A stretch of 64,000 nucleotides of DNA, taken from positions 1 to 64,000 of the forward strand of contig JAKOVL010000061.1 in assembly GCA_029782095.1 (NCBI GenBank). The letters run 5' to 3'. A program made the position numbers and the translations under genes. The notes beneath the pieces are model-generated. The model was not told where the DNA came from. It did no database searches and saw only the letters and a list, made by a program, of their open reading frames with translations. The first letter of the stretch is position 1; every line of letters starts with the position of its first letter. Below are positions 36,818 through 46,159 of this stretch, piece after piece. Origin of the DNA: Bacillota bacterium. Lineage in GTDB: Bacteria; Bacillota; Dethiobacteria; DTU022.

Positions 36818-38992
36818 TTGCCATACAGCCGGAGGACCAAAATAAAATGTTTTGCCATCGCTGCGGGCGGCGCCGCCCTGGTTATCCAGCTTTTGATCTT
36901 GGCGGCGGCGCTGGCGCTGGCGGCCCGCGTTAATCTGTACATCCTGGAGGCGCCGCGCCTTGATCTCCAGGAATTGACCATGGCGCAAACGACATACCTT
37001 TATGATGGAAACGATGCGGAAATCGCCGCGCTGCACGGCGAGCAAAACCGGGTCTGCTTGCGGCTGGAAGAAATCCCCCTCCAGGTGCAGCAGGCGTTTC
37101 TTGCGGTGGAAGACCGTCGCTTTTATGAACATAAGGGATTTGACCCGGCCGGCTCCATCAGGGCTCTGTTAGCCAACCTGCGCCGCGGAGACATAAGCCA
37201 GGGGGCCAGCACCATCACTCAGCAGGTTGCCCGCAATGTTTATCTTCACTCTGATCGCACGCTTAAAAGGAAAATAAAAGAAATATGGCTGGCTATTCTC
37301 ATTGAGCGAGAGTACAGCAAATCGCAGATCCTGGAGCTGTATCTCAACCTGATCTATTTCGGCAGCGGAGCTTACGGAGTGGAAGCCGCCGCCCGCACCT
37401 ATTTTGACAAATCCATCGGCGAGGTCAACGCGGCCGAAGCGGCGATGCTGGCCGGTATGGCCTGTGCGCCGAATGATTTAAACCCCTTTCACGATCAGGC
37501 CGCGGCTGAAATGAGAGCAAAGGCGGCGCTGCAGATGATGCGGGAACAGGGCTATCTCAGTGAAGAGGAATATGCCCAGGCCTGCCGGTTTACCTACCGC
37601 TATGCGGCACCCGCTGGAGAGCAATACCCCTACCCCTATTTCCTCGATTACGTCATTCATCATGAACTGGTAAACATACTGGCCTCGCTGCCTGAATTCG
37701 GCTCCACAGAAGGAGCCTACCGCGGCATCTACGGCGGCGGCTTGCGCATCTACACCACCCTTGATCCCACGCTGCAAGCTCATGCCGAAGAGGTGCTGAA
37801 CCGCTCCGAACTCTATCCGCGGACCATTTTGCTCAATATGGAGCTGCTGCGTGAAAGAATCCGTGAGGGCCAGTTTGTCCCGGGCCAGCTGGAGCAGTAC
37901 CTGGATCAAGAAAACGGGGTGCCCCAGCCGCAGGCGGCGCTGGTTTTGGCCGACCCTGCCAGCGGGCAGGTGCTGGCCCTGGTCGGAGGCCGCTCTTACC
38001 GAAAGAATAACAATGAAATCCTGCGCTACCTCAGCCTGCGCCAGCCCGGTTCCGCCATTAAACCGCTGGTTGTGTACGCGCCGGCCTTTGAAGAAAAAAT
38101 ACTGGGCGGGGCGGCCACGATTATCGATGACGGTCCCCTTACCATCGGGCGCTGGACCCCGCGCAATTACGACGGCGCCTATCATGGCCCGGTGACCGTG
38201 CGCCGCGCTCTTGCCTATTCTTACAACGTGGCGGCGGTGCGAGTTTTTCAACTGGTTACACCTTCCCGGGGCACCGACTATGCTTCCCGGATGGGCATCA
38301 GCTCGTTTACAGAGCTGGATCGCCAGATTTTAAGCACAGCCATCGGCGGACTGACTCTCGGCGTCTCCGCTTTGGAGATGGCCCAGGCATACAGTGTCCT
38401 GGCCAATGGGGGAGTGAAAAGAAGCCTGCATACCGTAAGGCGGATTGAAGACAGCCAGGGCCGGCTGCTCTACCAGTTTGACCGTCCCCCGGAAAAAATT
38501 CTTACCCCCGAAACCTGCTACCTTGTCACCAGCATTCTCCTGGATGTGGTTAACCATACCACTGCTGTCGGATTGCGCAGCCAGAGGCCCATCGCCGCCA
38601 AAACGGGGACGACAGACCAGGCCAGGGATATCTATTTGGTAGCCTACACTCCCAATATTGTGGCTTCCTTCTGGCTGGGCTACGACGAGCCCCGCCTCGG
38701 TGGAATTCCGCGGGGCTGGGAATACTCGAGCCGCCTGGTCCGGGAAGCGCTGACCGAGGTTTTCAAGCAAAAACCTCCCCTTGAGTTTCCCCGCCCTCCC
38801 GGGCTGATGGCCCATTCCGTCTGTACAAAGTCAGGAAAACTGGCCACTGCCTATTGCCGGGCAGCCCGGACCGCTGTTACCGACTGGTTCCTCGCCGACC
38901 GGGCGCCGCGGACGGTGTGCGATCTGCACCGGGAGCTTCCCGAGAATGATGAACAAGAGAAGCCGGGCCGCCGCAGCCGCCGCAGCGACTGA
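36818..38992 (+). CDS. Bifunctional penicillin-binding protein (GT51 transglycosylase plus transpeptidase)
   Basis: EDRRFYEHKGFDPAGSIRALLANLRRGDISQGASTITQQVARN; SxxK GSAIKPL, YSYN, KTGTT. Confidence 0.94.
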   Translation: MPYSRRTKIKCFAIAAGGAALVIQLLILAAALALAARVNLYILEAPRLDLQELTMAQTTYLYDGNDAEIAALHGEQNRVCLRLEEIPLQVQQAFLAVEDRRFYEHKGFDPAGSIRALLANLRRGDISQGASTITQQVARNVYLHSDRTLKRKIKEIWLAILIEREYSKSQILELYLNLIYFGSGAYGVEAAARTYFDKSIGEVNAAEAAMLAGMACAPNDLNPFHDQAAAEMRAKAALQMMREQGYLSEEEYAQACRFTYRYAAPAGEQYPYPYFLDYVIHHELVNILASLPEFGSTEGAYRGIYGGGLRIYTTLDPTLQAHAEEVLNRSELYPRTILLNMELLRERIREGQFVPGQLEQYLDQENGVPQPQAALVLADPASGQVLALVGGRSYRKNNNEILRYLSLRQPGSAIKPLVVYAPAFEEKILGGAATIIDDGPLTIGRWTPRNYDGAYHGPVTVRRALAYSYNVAAVRVFQLVTPSRGTDYASRMGISSFTELDRQILSTAIGGLTLGVSALEMAQAYSVLANGGVKRSLHTVRRIEDSQGRLLYQFDRPPEKILTPETCYLVTSILLDVVNHTTAVGLRSQRPIAAKTGTTDQARDIYLVAYTPNIVASFWLGYDEPRLGGIPRGWEYSSRLVREALTEVFKQKPPLEFPRPPGLMAHSVCTKSGKLATAYCRAARTAVTDWFLADRAPRTVCDLHRELPENDEQEKPGRRSRRSD

Positions 38993-39126
38993 TCTGTCCG
39001 CGCCGGTGTTTGCGGCGGCAGCAGCTGCAACGGAAGCGTCCCGCGTATAAATTATCACCTGGCATGGCTCCGCGCCAGGGGTATAGCCCCCGGCCTGCCT
39101 TTTGCTATTCAAGACGAGGACGGTCT

Positions 39127-39149
39127 CAACTAACTTCTGGGACAGCCCC
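39127..39149. repeat. Copy 2 of the 23-bp intergenic repeat
   Basis: caactaacttctgggacagcccc versus caattaacttttgggacggcccc. Confidence 0.6.
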
Positions 39150-39164
39150 CGGTATATCCTGTCG

Positions 39165-39206
39165 CCATCTGCCGTAAACTAAAATTGCTGTGAGCATGGC
39201 AGATGG
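39165..39206. repeat. Inverted repeat upstream of tepA
   Basis: ccatctgcc / ggcagatgg, perfect 9-bp arms, 24-nt spacer. Confidence 0.5.
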
Positions 39207-39219
39207 GAAGTGAACACCT

Positions 39220-39972
39220 TTGGCTTTATATCACCGCAAAACCCGCCCGGCGCCGCGCCGGCCCCTGCGAAATCCGGCGCGTCCGGCAAACGGCGCCCAG
39301 GAAATGGCTTCGCAAAACATTCAACAGTTGGGGCAAATCCAGGTACCGCTGGTGGAAAGCAACCTTCATACCATCTCGATCATCGGACAGATCGAAGGCC
39401 ACATGGTGCTGCCGCCCCAGAATAAAACCACCAAGTATGAGCATATTATTCCCCAGCTGGTGGCGGTGGAGCAGAACCCTAAAATTGAAGGGCTTCTGAT
39501 TATCTTGAATACTGTGGGCGGAGACGTGGAAGCAGGACTGGCCATCGCGGAAATGATCGACACCCTGACCAAGCCCACTGTTTCCCTGGTTTTGGGCGGC
39601 GGTCACAGTATCGGCGTTCCGGTGGCCGTATCCTCCGACTACTCTTTTATCTCTGAAACGGCCACGATGACCATTCACCCGATTCGCCTCTCCGGCTTCG
39701 TTATCGGCGTCCCGCAAACCTATGAATACCTGGACAAGATGCAGGACCGGGTCATCCGCTTCGTGGTTAACCACTCCGACATCTCCGAGCAGAAATTCAG
39801 GGAACTAATGTTCAACAGCGGCCAGCTGGCCCGGGACATCGGCACTGTTCTGGTGGGGAAAGACGCGGTGGAAGTGGGGCTGGTCAAAGAAGTGGGCGGC
39901 CTGGGGCAGGCGGTAGCCCGCCTGCAAAAGATGGTGGAAGAACGAAAATCCAAAGCGGCTGGTGGATCATGA
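39220..39972 (+). CDS. tepA: ClpP-like translocation-enhancing protein TepA
   Basis: [63 protein letters not shown]; start may instead be ATG 39304. Confidence 0.94.
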   Translation: MALYHRKTRPAPRRPLRNPARPANGAQEMASQNIQQLGQIQVPLVESNLHTISIIGQIEGHMVLPPQNKTTKYEHIIPQLVAVEQNPKIEGLLIILNTVGGDVEAGLAIAEMIDTLTKPTVSLVLGGGHSIGVPVAVSSDYSFISETATMTIHPIRLSGFVIGVPQTYEYLDKMQDRVIRFVVNHSDISEQKFRELMFNSGQLARDIGTVLVGKDAVEVGLVKEVGGLGQAVARLQKMVEERKSKAAGGS

Positions 39973-40199
39973 TCCTCTATACCCCCATGCCCGTGGAAGC
40001 GGTTCTCGAAGGCTTTGCCTCGTATCGCCCGGAATACCTGGAGCTGGATTATCCCGGGGGAGGCAAGCTGATCGTTGAAGCCCTCTCTCCTACAGAAGGA
40101 CGCCTGGTGCGCCTCATCAGCAGCCGCCCCGATGATTATCTGCGCCCGGAGCTGCAGCCCGGCACCATTATTACTTTCGGCCCGCCCCGGCGCCGCTAG
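39969..40199 (+). CDS. YlzJ-like protein
   Basis: [16 protein letters not shown]...[36 protein letters not shown]; follows tepA. Confidence 0.85.
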   Translation: MILYTPMPVEAVLEGFASYRPEYLELDYPGGGKLIVEALSPTEGRLVRLISSRPDDYLRPELQPGTIITFGPPRRR

Positions 40200-40849
40200 C
40201 AAGCGTTTTCCAGAACGCAAATATTTTTTTGATTCGCCCACAGCAGGCGCAGTTTAAGTCTTTGCGCAAGCACAGAGAAAGTGCGGGGGGTAAAAAAGCC
40301 GGTATGGGTGCAATCGTGACGATACCACCAGTTTAAAAACTGCCCGGGATCCTGCGGGTGAAAAAGGGTCATAATGGCCAAAATCCCTTGTGGGGCGAGA
40401 TGTTCTTTTAGCAGGGCTGCGGTCTTAAGCGGCTCATGGAGGTGCTCAAATACTTCGGTGGCGGTGATTAAATGGTAGCGCTTGCCGCGGTAAACCTGTT
40501 CCGGGGCAAAAAAAGGGTCGTAAATGTCCACAACCCAGCCCTCCCTTCTTAACAGGGCGGCGAGAACAGCTTCCGGCCCGCAGCCGAAGTCCAGCGCCGT
40601 GGTGATGCGGTCCCGGTACGGCAATATGGCTGCAGCGATGAATTCCTGGAACATCCGCACATAACCTTGATTGGCCATAGTGTTGTTATGTTCCAGGTAG
40701 CGGCGCTTTTCCACCGCAGGGGGGACCCGGCAGCGATCATCCAGGGAGATGTAATCACAGCGACCGCAGAGGTGATAGATCCGGTTTAACTGCCGGTCCG
40801 GCAAGACGGAGGTTTTGGATCCGCAAATTTTACAGGTGGCCCTACCCAT
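40196..40849 (-). CDS. Class I SAM-dependent methyltransferase with N-terminal zinc-ribbon
   Basis: CKICGSKT...YHLCGRCDYI; ALDFGCGPEAVLAALL; LITATEVFEHLHEPLKTAALLKEHLAPQGILAIMT. Confidence 0.88.
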   Translation of the reverse strand: MGRATCKICGSKTSVLPDRQLNRIYHLCGRCDYISLDDRCRVPPAVEKRRYLEHNNTMANQGYVRMFQEFIAAAILPYRDRITTALDFGCGPEAVLAALLRREGWVVDIYDPFFAPEQVYRGKRYHLITATEVFEHLHEPLKTAALLKEHLAPQGILAIMTLFHPQDPGQFLNWWYRHDCTHTGFFTPRTFSVLAQRLKLRLLWANQKNICVLENAC

Positions 40850-40991
40850 AAGCGCTCCTCAAGTTCTGCCAAACTTGCTCAACTTCCACTATACCACGGT
40901 GCTCCACTTTTGCATAGTCAGGGGCTGCCCCCCTTAAAGCTAAGTCTAACTCCCGTCCCAACTGCGTAAAGATGAGGAAGGGGGGAGTGCC

Positions 40992-41915
40992 TTGCTTGGG
41001 GAGGTAGCGGCCGGCGCCGCCGGTTACCTGGGATTATTCCTCTTTGGCCTGCATTTCATGAGCCGGCAGCTGTCCGGCGCGGCCGGTCCGGCGCTGCGCC
41101 GGTTCCTCTCCCGGGTAGCCGGGAAGACGTGGAGCGCTTTTCTGGCGGGATTCCTGGTTACCGCTGCTTTGCAGAGCAGCAGCCTGACCTCGGTCATGGT
41201 GGTCGGACTGGTAAATTCCCGGGTGATGGGGCTGGCCCAGGCTGTCGCCGTGATCATCGGCGCCAACGTGGGGACAACAATGACGGCGCAGCTGCTCTCT
41301 TTTAACCTGCACCGGCTGGCGCTGCCGCTGCTCGGCGCGGCGGTGCTGCTCTACCTGCTGCCGCTGCCCCGGCTGCGGCCGGCCTCAGGGGCCCTGGTGG
41401 GATTCGGCCTGGTTATGCTCGGCATGGACGGCCTCACCCGTACACTGGCTCCCTTACAGGAGGCGCCCCTGGTTACCGGAATGTTGTCTGCCGCCGGTGC
41501 CGCGCCGCTGCAAGGCCTTGCCGCGGGCCTGGCTGCCTCCATCGCCCTGCAGAGCAGCAGCGCCGTCATGGGGCTGGTCCTGGGGCTGGCCCTGGACCGC
41601 GCCATTACCCTGCCGGCAGCCATGGCCATTTTAATCGGCGCCGATCTTGGCACCTGCACAACGGCCCTGGCCGCAAGCCTGGGCATGGGGCGCACGGCTC
41701 GCGCCGCAGCCTGGTCCCATTTTTTATTCAACCTGATCAGTCTCCTTCTGGCGCTCCTTTTTTTTCCAAAATTGTTATGGCTGGCCACCGCTTCGGCCAG
41801 GGCGCTGTCCCGCCAGCTGGCCAACTTTCATACCCTCTACAACCTGCTTGGGGCGGCGGCGCTGCTGCCCCTAAGCCCGCTGCTGGCGCGTATGCTGGAG
41901 CGGCGGGAGCGCTAA
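40992..41915 (+). CDS. Na/Pi cotransporter family protein (no PhoU domain)
   Basis: LFLFGLHFMSRQLSGAAGPALRRFL...TAALQSSSLTSVMVVGLV...IGANVGTTMTAQL; second QSSSAVM repeat. Confidence 0.9.
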   Translation: MLGEVAAGAAGYLGLFLFGLHFMSRQLSGAAGPALRRFLSRVAGKTWSAFLAGFLVTAALQSSSLTSVMVVGLVNSRVMGLAQAVAVIIGANVGTTMTAQLLSFNLHRLALPLLGAAVLLYLLPLPRLRPASGALVGFGLVMLGMDGLTRTLAPLQEAPLVTGMLSAAGAAPLQGLAAGLAASIALQSSSAVMGLVLGLALDRAITLPAAMAILIGADLGTCTTALAASLGMGRTARAAAWSHFLFNLISLLLALLFFPKLLWLATASARALSRQLANFHTLYNLLGAAALLPLSPLLARMLERRER

Positions 41916-42035
41916 AAAGGTATGGAAAAATTTTAATATTGACATAATATTATTATCTGCACTGCGGCAGGATTATGACCCTGCAACTTAGAAGTATAAA
42001 CGGGTTTAGGGAAACAGTTAAACCGGGAGGCTGCC

Positions 42036-42824
42036 ATGGGCATAATTGAATCGATTATTCTGGGCCTGGTGCAAGGGCTGACTGAATTTTTACCGGTGAG
42101 CAGTTCGGGCCACCTGGTTATTTTCCAGGATTTTTTAGGCATGGACGAACCGGGAGTGACGCTGGAAGTGATGCTTCATTTTGGGACGCTGCTCTCTGTG
42201 TTTGTGGTTTTTGGCCGCGATTTTTTGCAGATGCTGCGCTTTTTCCGGGATGAGGTGCAGCGCCGCTTTCTGCTGCTGCTGGTGGTGGGGGTCATCCCCA
42301 CCGGGGTCATCGGATTGCTGCTGGACAAATACGTGGAAGGAATTTTCGACTCCACCCTGATGGTGGGGGTTATGCTTTTAGTGACGGGGGGCCTGCTGAA
42401 GCTAATGACCCTGCTGCCGGCAGGCACCAAGGATATTTCAAAGATGAGCTATGCGGATGCGCTGCTCATCGGTCTCATGCAAGGAATTGCCGTCATTCCA
42501 GGCATATCCCGCTCCGGCTCGACCATTACCGCGGCCATCTGGCGCGGCCTGGATCGGTCCCTGGCTGTCCGCTATTCGTTTATCCTGGCTGCTCCCGTAA
42601 TTTTTGGCGCAACCCTTCTGGAAGTAAAAGAGATGGTGGCGCTGGGTATCGAGCGCTCCATGCTCATTAATTACCTGGTGGGGGGCGGGGTCGCTTTCCT
42701 GGCCGGAGTTATCGCCATCAAGACTTTTATTCAGCTGCTGCAAAGCCGGAAGTTTCAGTACTTTGCCTATTATTGCTGGGCTGTAGGCGCTTTTATCCTC
42801 ATTTTTTCGTTAATCAGAGGTTAA
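42036..42824 (+). CDS. uppP: Undecaprenyl-diphosphate phosphatase
   Basis: IILGLVQGLTEFLPVSSSGHLVI...GIAVIPGISRSGSTITAAI. Confidence 0.97.
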   Translation: MGIIESIILGLVQGLTEFLPVSSSGHLVIFQDFLGMDEPGVTLEVMLHFGTLLSVFVVFGRDFLQMLRFFRDEVQRRFLLLLVVGVIPTGVIGLLLDKYVEGIFDSTLMVGVMLLVTGGLLKLMTLLPAGTKDISKMSYADALLIGLMQGIAVIPGISRSGSTITAAIWRGLDRSLAVRYSFILAAPVIFGATLLEVKEMVALGIERSMLINYLVGGGVAFLAGVIAIKTFIQLLQSRKFQYFAYYCWAVGAFILIFSLIRG

Positions 42825-42838
42825 ATGTGTATGCAGGT

Positions 42839-42867
42839 TTGTCCAGCCCGGGCAGATGGGGTATAAT
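42839..42867 (+). promoter_or_regulatory. Sigma-A promoter for spoIIIE/ftsK gene
   Basis: TTGTCC-17-TATAAT, 33 nt before the start codon. Confidence 0.75.
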
Positions 42868-42900
42868 GTATAAGGTAATAAATGGGAAGGCTGATCGGTT

Positions 42901-45198
42901 ATGGCCAGGCACAGGCGGAAAATAGAATTGAAAGAAGAATTCACGGCCCAGATCAAAGGCATCTTGCTGCTGGCCCTGGCGGTATTTTGCTACGCCGGGC
43001 TGGTTCAGACCGGACAAACCGGTGAACTGGGACAGTCGGTATATCGCATTCTACGGATCCTGGCCGGAGAAACAGCCATCGTCATTCCCTTTATCATCGG
43101 CATCCTGGCGCTGCGGATGATGCTGCCCCAGAGTATCCTTAACCTTAAAACGCGCCTGATCGGCATCCTTTTTCTTTTACTCATTTTTATGGTTTGGGCC
43201 CACCTGGCGCTGATGGTTGAACGCATGGATGAACTGGCCGGCCAGGATTTCCTGCGCTCCAGCATTATGCTGGGCCTGCAGATGGAGGGCGGCGGTCTCC
43301 TCGGTGCAGTATTTGCCGTGGCCCTTTATTACCTGCTCGGGGAGGTGGGCAGTAAAATCGCCCTGGGGGGCCTGGCCATAATTGCCGTGCTGCTGATCAC
43401 CAGCGTTTCTCTAAGTCAGCTCTTCAAACAGCTAAAAAAAGCCGGGGCGCTTCTGCTTAGGCTTTTTAAGAGACTCGCCCTTTTTCTCAAGGATACGTAT
43501 CACATTCTCATTGCCAGCACGGAGGGGGAAGAAGAGCGGCGCCAACTGGAAATGGCCGTAGAAGAGAGGGAAGAGCCGCAGCCTGCGGCAGTCACGCCTG
43601 TCTTGGAGTCTCCCCCGGGGCCACCGGGGGAAGAGGAAGAAGAATTACCGGGGCCGCAGGATTCGGTTTACCAGAAAGAGAGGCGCCTGGCCCTGGTGGA
43701 GCCGGTGGATCACGACGAAACACCCCGTTGCCGCAAAACAGCACCGTCTTTTTCCGGCGTTTACAGGTTCCCTTCTCTGGAATTATTGTCCAAGCCGTCC
43801 CGGCCCAGTGAGCACCAGCAGATTAAAGGAACCCGGGAAAGGGCGCGTTTACTGGAGAATACCCTGCAAAGCTTTGGCGTCAAAGCGCGGGTTATCCATG
43901 TGCAATCCGGCCCTACAGTGACCCGGTTTGAAGTTCAGCCCGAAGCGGGGGTAAAAGTAAGCAAGATTATCAGCCTCTCCGACGACCTGGCCTTAAACCT
44001 GGCCGCGCCGCTGGTACGCATCGAAGCGCCGATACCGGGTAAAGCGGCCCTGGGCATCGAAGTGCCCAATAAAATTATTTCCCTGGTCTACCTGAGGGAA
44101 GTGCTGGAAGATGAAGCATTCCTCAGCAGCCCGTCGCCCCTTACCCTGGGCCTGGGCAAAGATATTACCGGCGTACCGGTAGTGGCGGATCTGACCAAGA
44201 TGCCGCACCTGTTAATTGCCGGTGCCACCGGTTCAGGCAAAAGCGTCTGCCTCAATACCATTATTGTCAGCATCCTTTACAAAGCACGGCCCAACCAGGT
44301 CCGCTTTGTCATGATTGATCCCAAAGTGGTGGAGTTAAGCGTTTACAACGGCATTCCGCACCTGATGATGCCGGTGGTGACAGAGCCGAAAAAAGCCTCC
44401 CTGGCGCTTCGCAACATGGTTAAAGAAATGGGGCGGCGCTACGAGCTGTTTGCCGAAGAAGGAGTGCGCGATATCGCCGCCTATAATGCCCTGGTTAAAG
44501 AAGGTGGCGGCGATGCTGAAACCCTGCCCTATATTGTAGTCATTATTGATGAGCTGGCGGACCTGATGCTGGTGTCTCCTGGAGAAGTGGAGGATTCCAT
44601 CGCCCGCCTGGCCCAGATGTCACGGGCAGCAGGCATTCACTTGATTATTGCCACGCAGCGCCCCTCTGTGGATGTGCTTACCGGTATTATCAAGGCTAAT
44701 ATCACTTCGCGCATCGCCTTTACGGTGTCTTCCCAGGTGGACTCCCGCACCATTCTTGATATGGCTGGCGCGGAAAAGCTGCTCGGCCGGGGAGATATGC
44801 TTTTTCACCCGGTAGGAGCGGTCAAGCCCTTCCGCGTCCAGGGAGCTTATATCAGCGAGCGGGAAGTAAAGCAGATCACTGATTTTATCAAAGAGCAAGG
44901 GCAGGCAGAATATGATCACGAATTCGGCGAACTGGAAATTGAAGAGGGAGACGGGGAGGAGCTCGATGAGCTGTTTCCCGATGCCGTGGAGCTGGTGGTA
45001 CGCACCGGCACAGCGTCTATCTCTTTGCTGCAGCGTCGCTTTCGCATCGGCTATACCCGTGCCGCCCGCCTCATCGATGACCTGGAGAGGCGGGGCGTGG
45101 TTGGCCAGTATGAAGGCAGCAAGCCCCGGGAAGTAATTATTACGCCGGAGCAGGCGATGAAGCTCTACGAGGAGTTTAAGCAGAAGCTAAATTCCTGA
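42901..45198 (+). CDS. FtsK/SpoIIIE family DNA translocase
   Basis: Multi-TM N-terminus; MPHLLIAGATGSGKSVCLNTIIVSILY; gamma domain LLQRRFRIGYTRAARLIDDLERRGVVG. Confidence 0.96.
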   Translation: MARHRRKIELKEEFTAQIKGILLLALAVFCYAGLVQTGQTGELGQSVYRILRILAGETAIVIPFIIGILALRMMLPQSILNLKTRLIGILFLLLIFMVWAHLALMVERMDELAGQDFLRSSIMLGLQMEGGGLLGAVFAVALYYLLGEVGSKIALGGLAIIAVLLITSVSLSQLFKQLKKAGALLLRLFKRLALFLKDTYHILIASTEGEEERRQLEMAVEEREEPQPAAVTPVLESPPGPPGEEEEELPGPQDSVYQKERRLALVEPVDHDETPRCRKTAPSFSGVYRFPSLELLSKPSRPSEHQQIKGTRERARLLENTLQSFGVKARVIHVQSGPTVTRFEVQPEAGVKVSKIISLSDDLALNLAAPLVRIEAPIPGKAALGIEVPNKIISLVYLREVLEDEAFLSSPSPLTLGLGKDITGVPVVADLTKMPHLLIAGATGSGKSVCLNTIIVSILYKARPNQVRFVMIDPKVVELSVYNGIPHLMMPVVTEPKKASLALRNMVKEMGRRYELFAEEGVRDIAAYNALVKEGGGDAETLPYIVVIIDELADLMLVSPGEVEDSIARLAQMSRAAGIHLIIATQRPSVDVLTGIIKANITSRIAFTVSSQVDSRTILDMAGAEKLLGRGDMLFHPVGAVKPFRVQGAYISEREVKQITDFIKEQGQAEYDHEFGELEIEEGDGEELDELFPDAVELVVRTGTASISLLQRRFRIGYTRAARLIDDLERRGVVGQYEGSKPREVIITPEQAMKLYEEFKQKLNS

Positions 45199-45212
45199 CT
45201 CCCGGAAAAAAC

Positions 45213-45229
45213 AAGGCTTTTGCCTTTTT
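45213..45229 (+). terminator. Weak terminator-like hairpin
   Basis: aaggc-tttt-gcctt-ttt. Confidence 0.4.
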
Positions 45230-45242
45230 AAGGAGGATAGCC

Positions 45243-46112
45243 ATGGAAGAGCTTGTAGCCCTTCTAAAAGAAGCTCGCCAGGAAAAAAAGATTTCCTTAG
45301 AGGAAATCAGCAGGCAGACCAAAATCCGGCAGCGCTACCTGGAAGCCCTGGAAAACGGTGATTTTTCCCTTTTCGCCGGGGAAGTTTACTTGAAAGGGGC
45401 GCTGGCCAATTATGCGGAGATCGTGGGCCTGGATCCCAAGGAAATACTGGCCCTATACCATCGCCTCAAACAAAATAGCGGAAGCGAGACGGAGCAGCTA
45501 GATCAGCCGGAGCGCACTTCTACGCCGCGCCCTCCGGCGCCCCGGCCCCGGAAAAAGGCAGAGCATCGGCCCAAGCTGGATGCGCCAAAAAAGAAAGCGA
45601 ATCATGGCGACGAGAAGCAGGGCCCTTCGCTTACTGCCGGCGTAATTGTAATAGTGCTGCTCCTGATTGCGGCGGGAATCTGGTTCAGCCAGAATTCTGA
45701 CTGGCGCCGGCTAGAACCCGGGCCGGGCGTTGAAAACAACGGCACAGGCCCCGCTGAAAATGAAGCACCTGATCTTGAGGCCGAACCCGAGCCTGAACCG
45801 CAGCCTTCACCCGAGATTACGGTTGCTTCCTCCTCCGCCGAGGAAACTGTCTTTCACCTCAGCGGCTCCAACGAACTGGAGCTGGACCTTAAATTTGAAG
45901 GGTCCTGCTGGGTGCAGCTAACCGTGGACGGCAGCGAGCCGTTCTCTGCGCGCACTTTTACAGCAGGAGAGAGCTATACCGTAAAAGCCGAAAAGAAAGT
46001 GCACCTGCGCATGGGCAACCCGCCCGCTGTCCTGGTGACGGTAAACGGCGTTGAGCTTGCCGAAAACAGGGAGCTGACCAGGCCCCATAATTTCCTGCTT
46101 GAGCTCAATTAA
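45243..46112 (+). CDS. RodZ/YmfM-like helix-turn-helix membrane protein with DUF4115
   Basis: LLKEARQEKKISLEEISRQTKIRQRYLEALENGDFSLFAGEVYLKGALANYAEIVGLDP; TM; C-terminal WVQLTVDGSEPFSARTFTAGE. Confidence 0.92.
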   Translation: MEELVALLKEARQEKKISLEEISRQTKIRQRYLEALENGDFSLFAGEVYLKGALANYAEIVGLDPKEILALYHRLKQNSGSETEQLDQPERTSTPRPPAPRPRKKAEHRPKLDAPKKKANHGDEKQGPSLTAGVIVIVLLLIAAGIWFSQNSDWRRLEPGPGVENNGTGPAENEAPDLEAEPEPEPQPSPEITVASSSAEETVFHLSGSNELELDLKFEGSCWVQLTVDGSEPFSARTFTAGESYTVKAEKKVHLRMGNPPAVLVTVNGVELAENRELTRPHNFLLELN

Positions 46113-46159
46113 CCTTTGTCGGCGGGCTTCGCATCACTGAACATGGAGAGCCATAAATC

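Noticed and set aside
36847-36930. ggagg followed by ATG (36847) in a different frame from the PBP
   Set aside because: The ggagg is part of in-frame CGG-AGG-ACC codons, and the TTG 36818 start has gggag 10 nt upstream, so no frameshift is needed.
37478-38251. 257-aa antisense ORF over PBP
   Set aside because: Shadow ORF opposite the conserved transpeptidase domain.
41940-41975. TTGACA near 41940 as promoter of uppP
   Set aside because: No acceptable -10 at 16-18 nt spacing.
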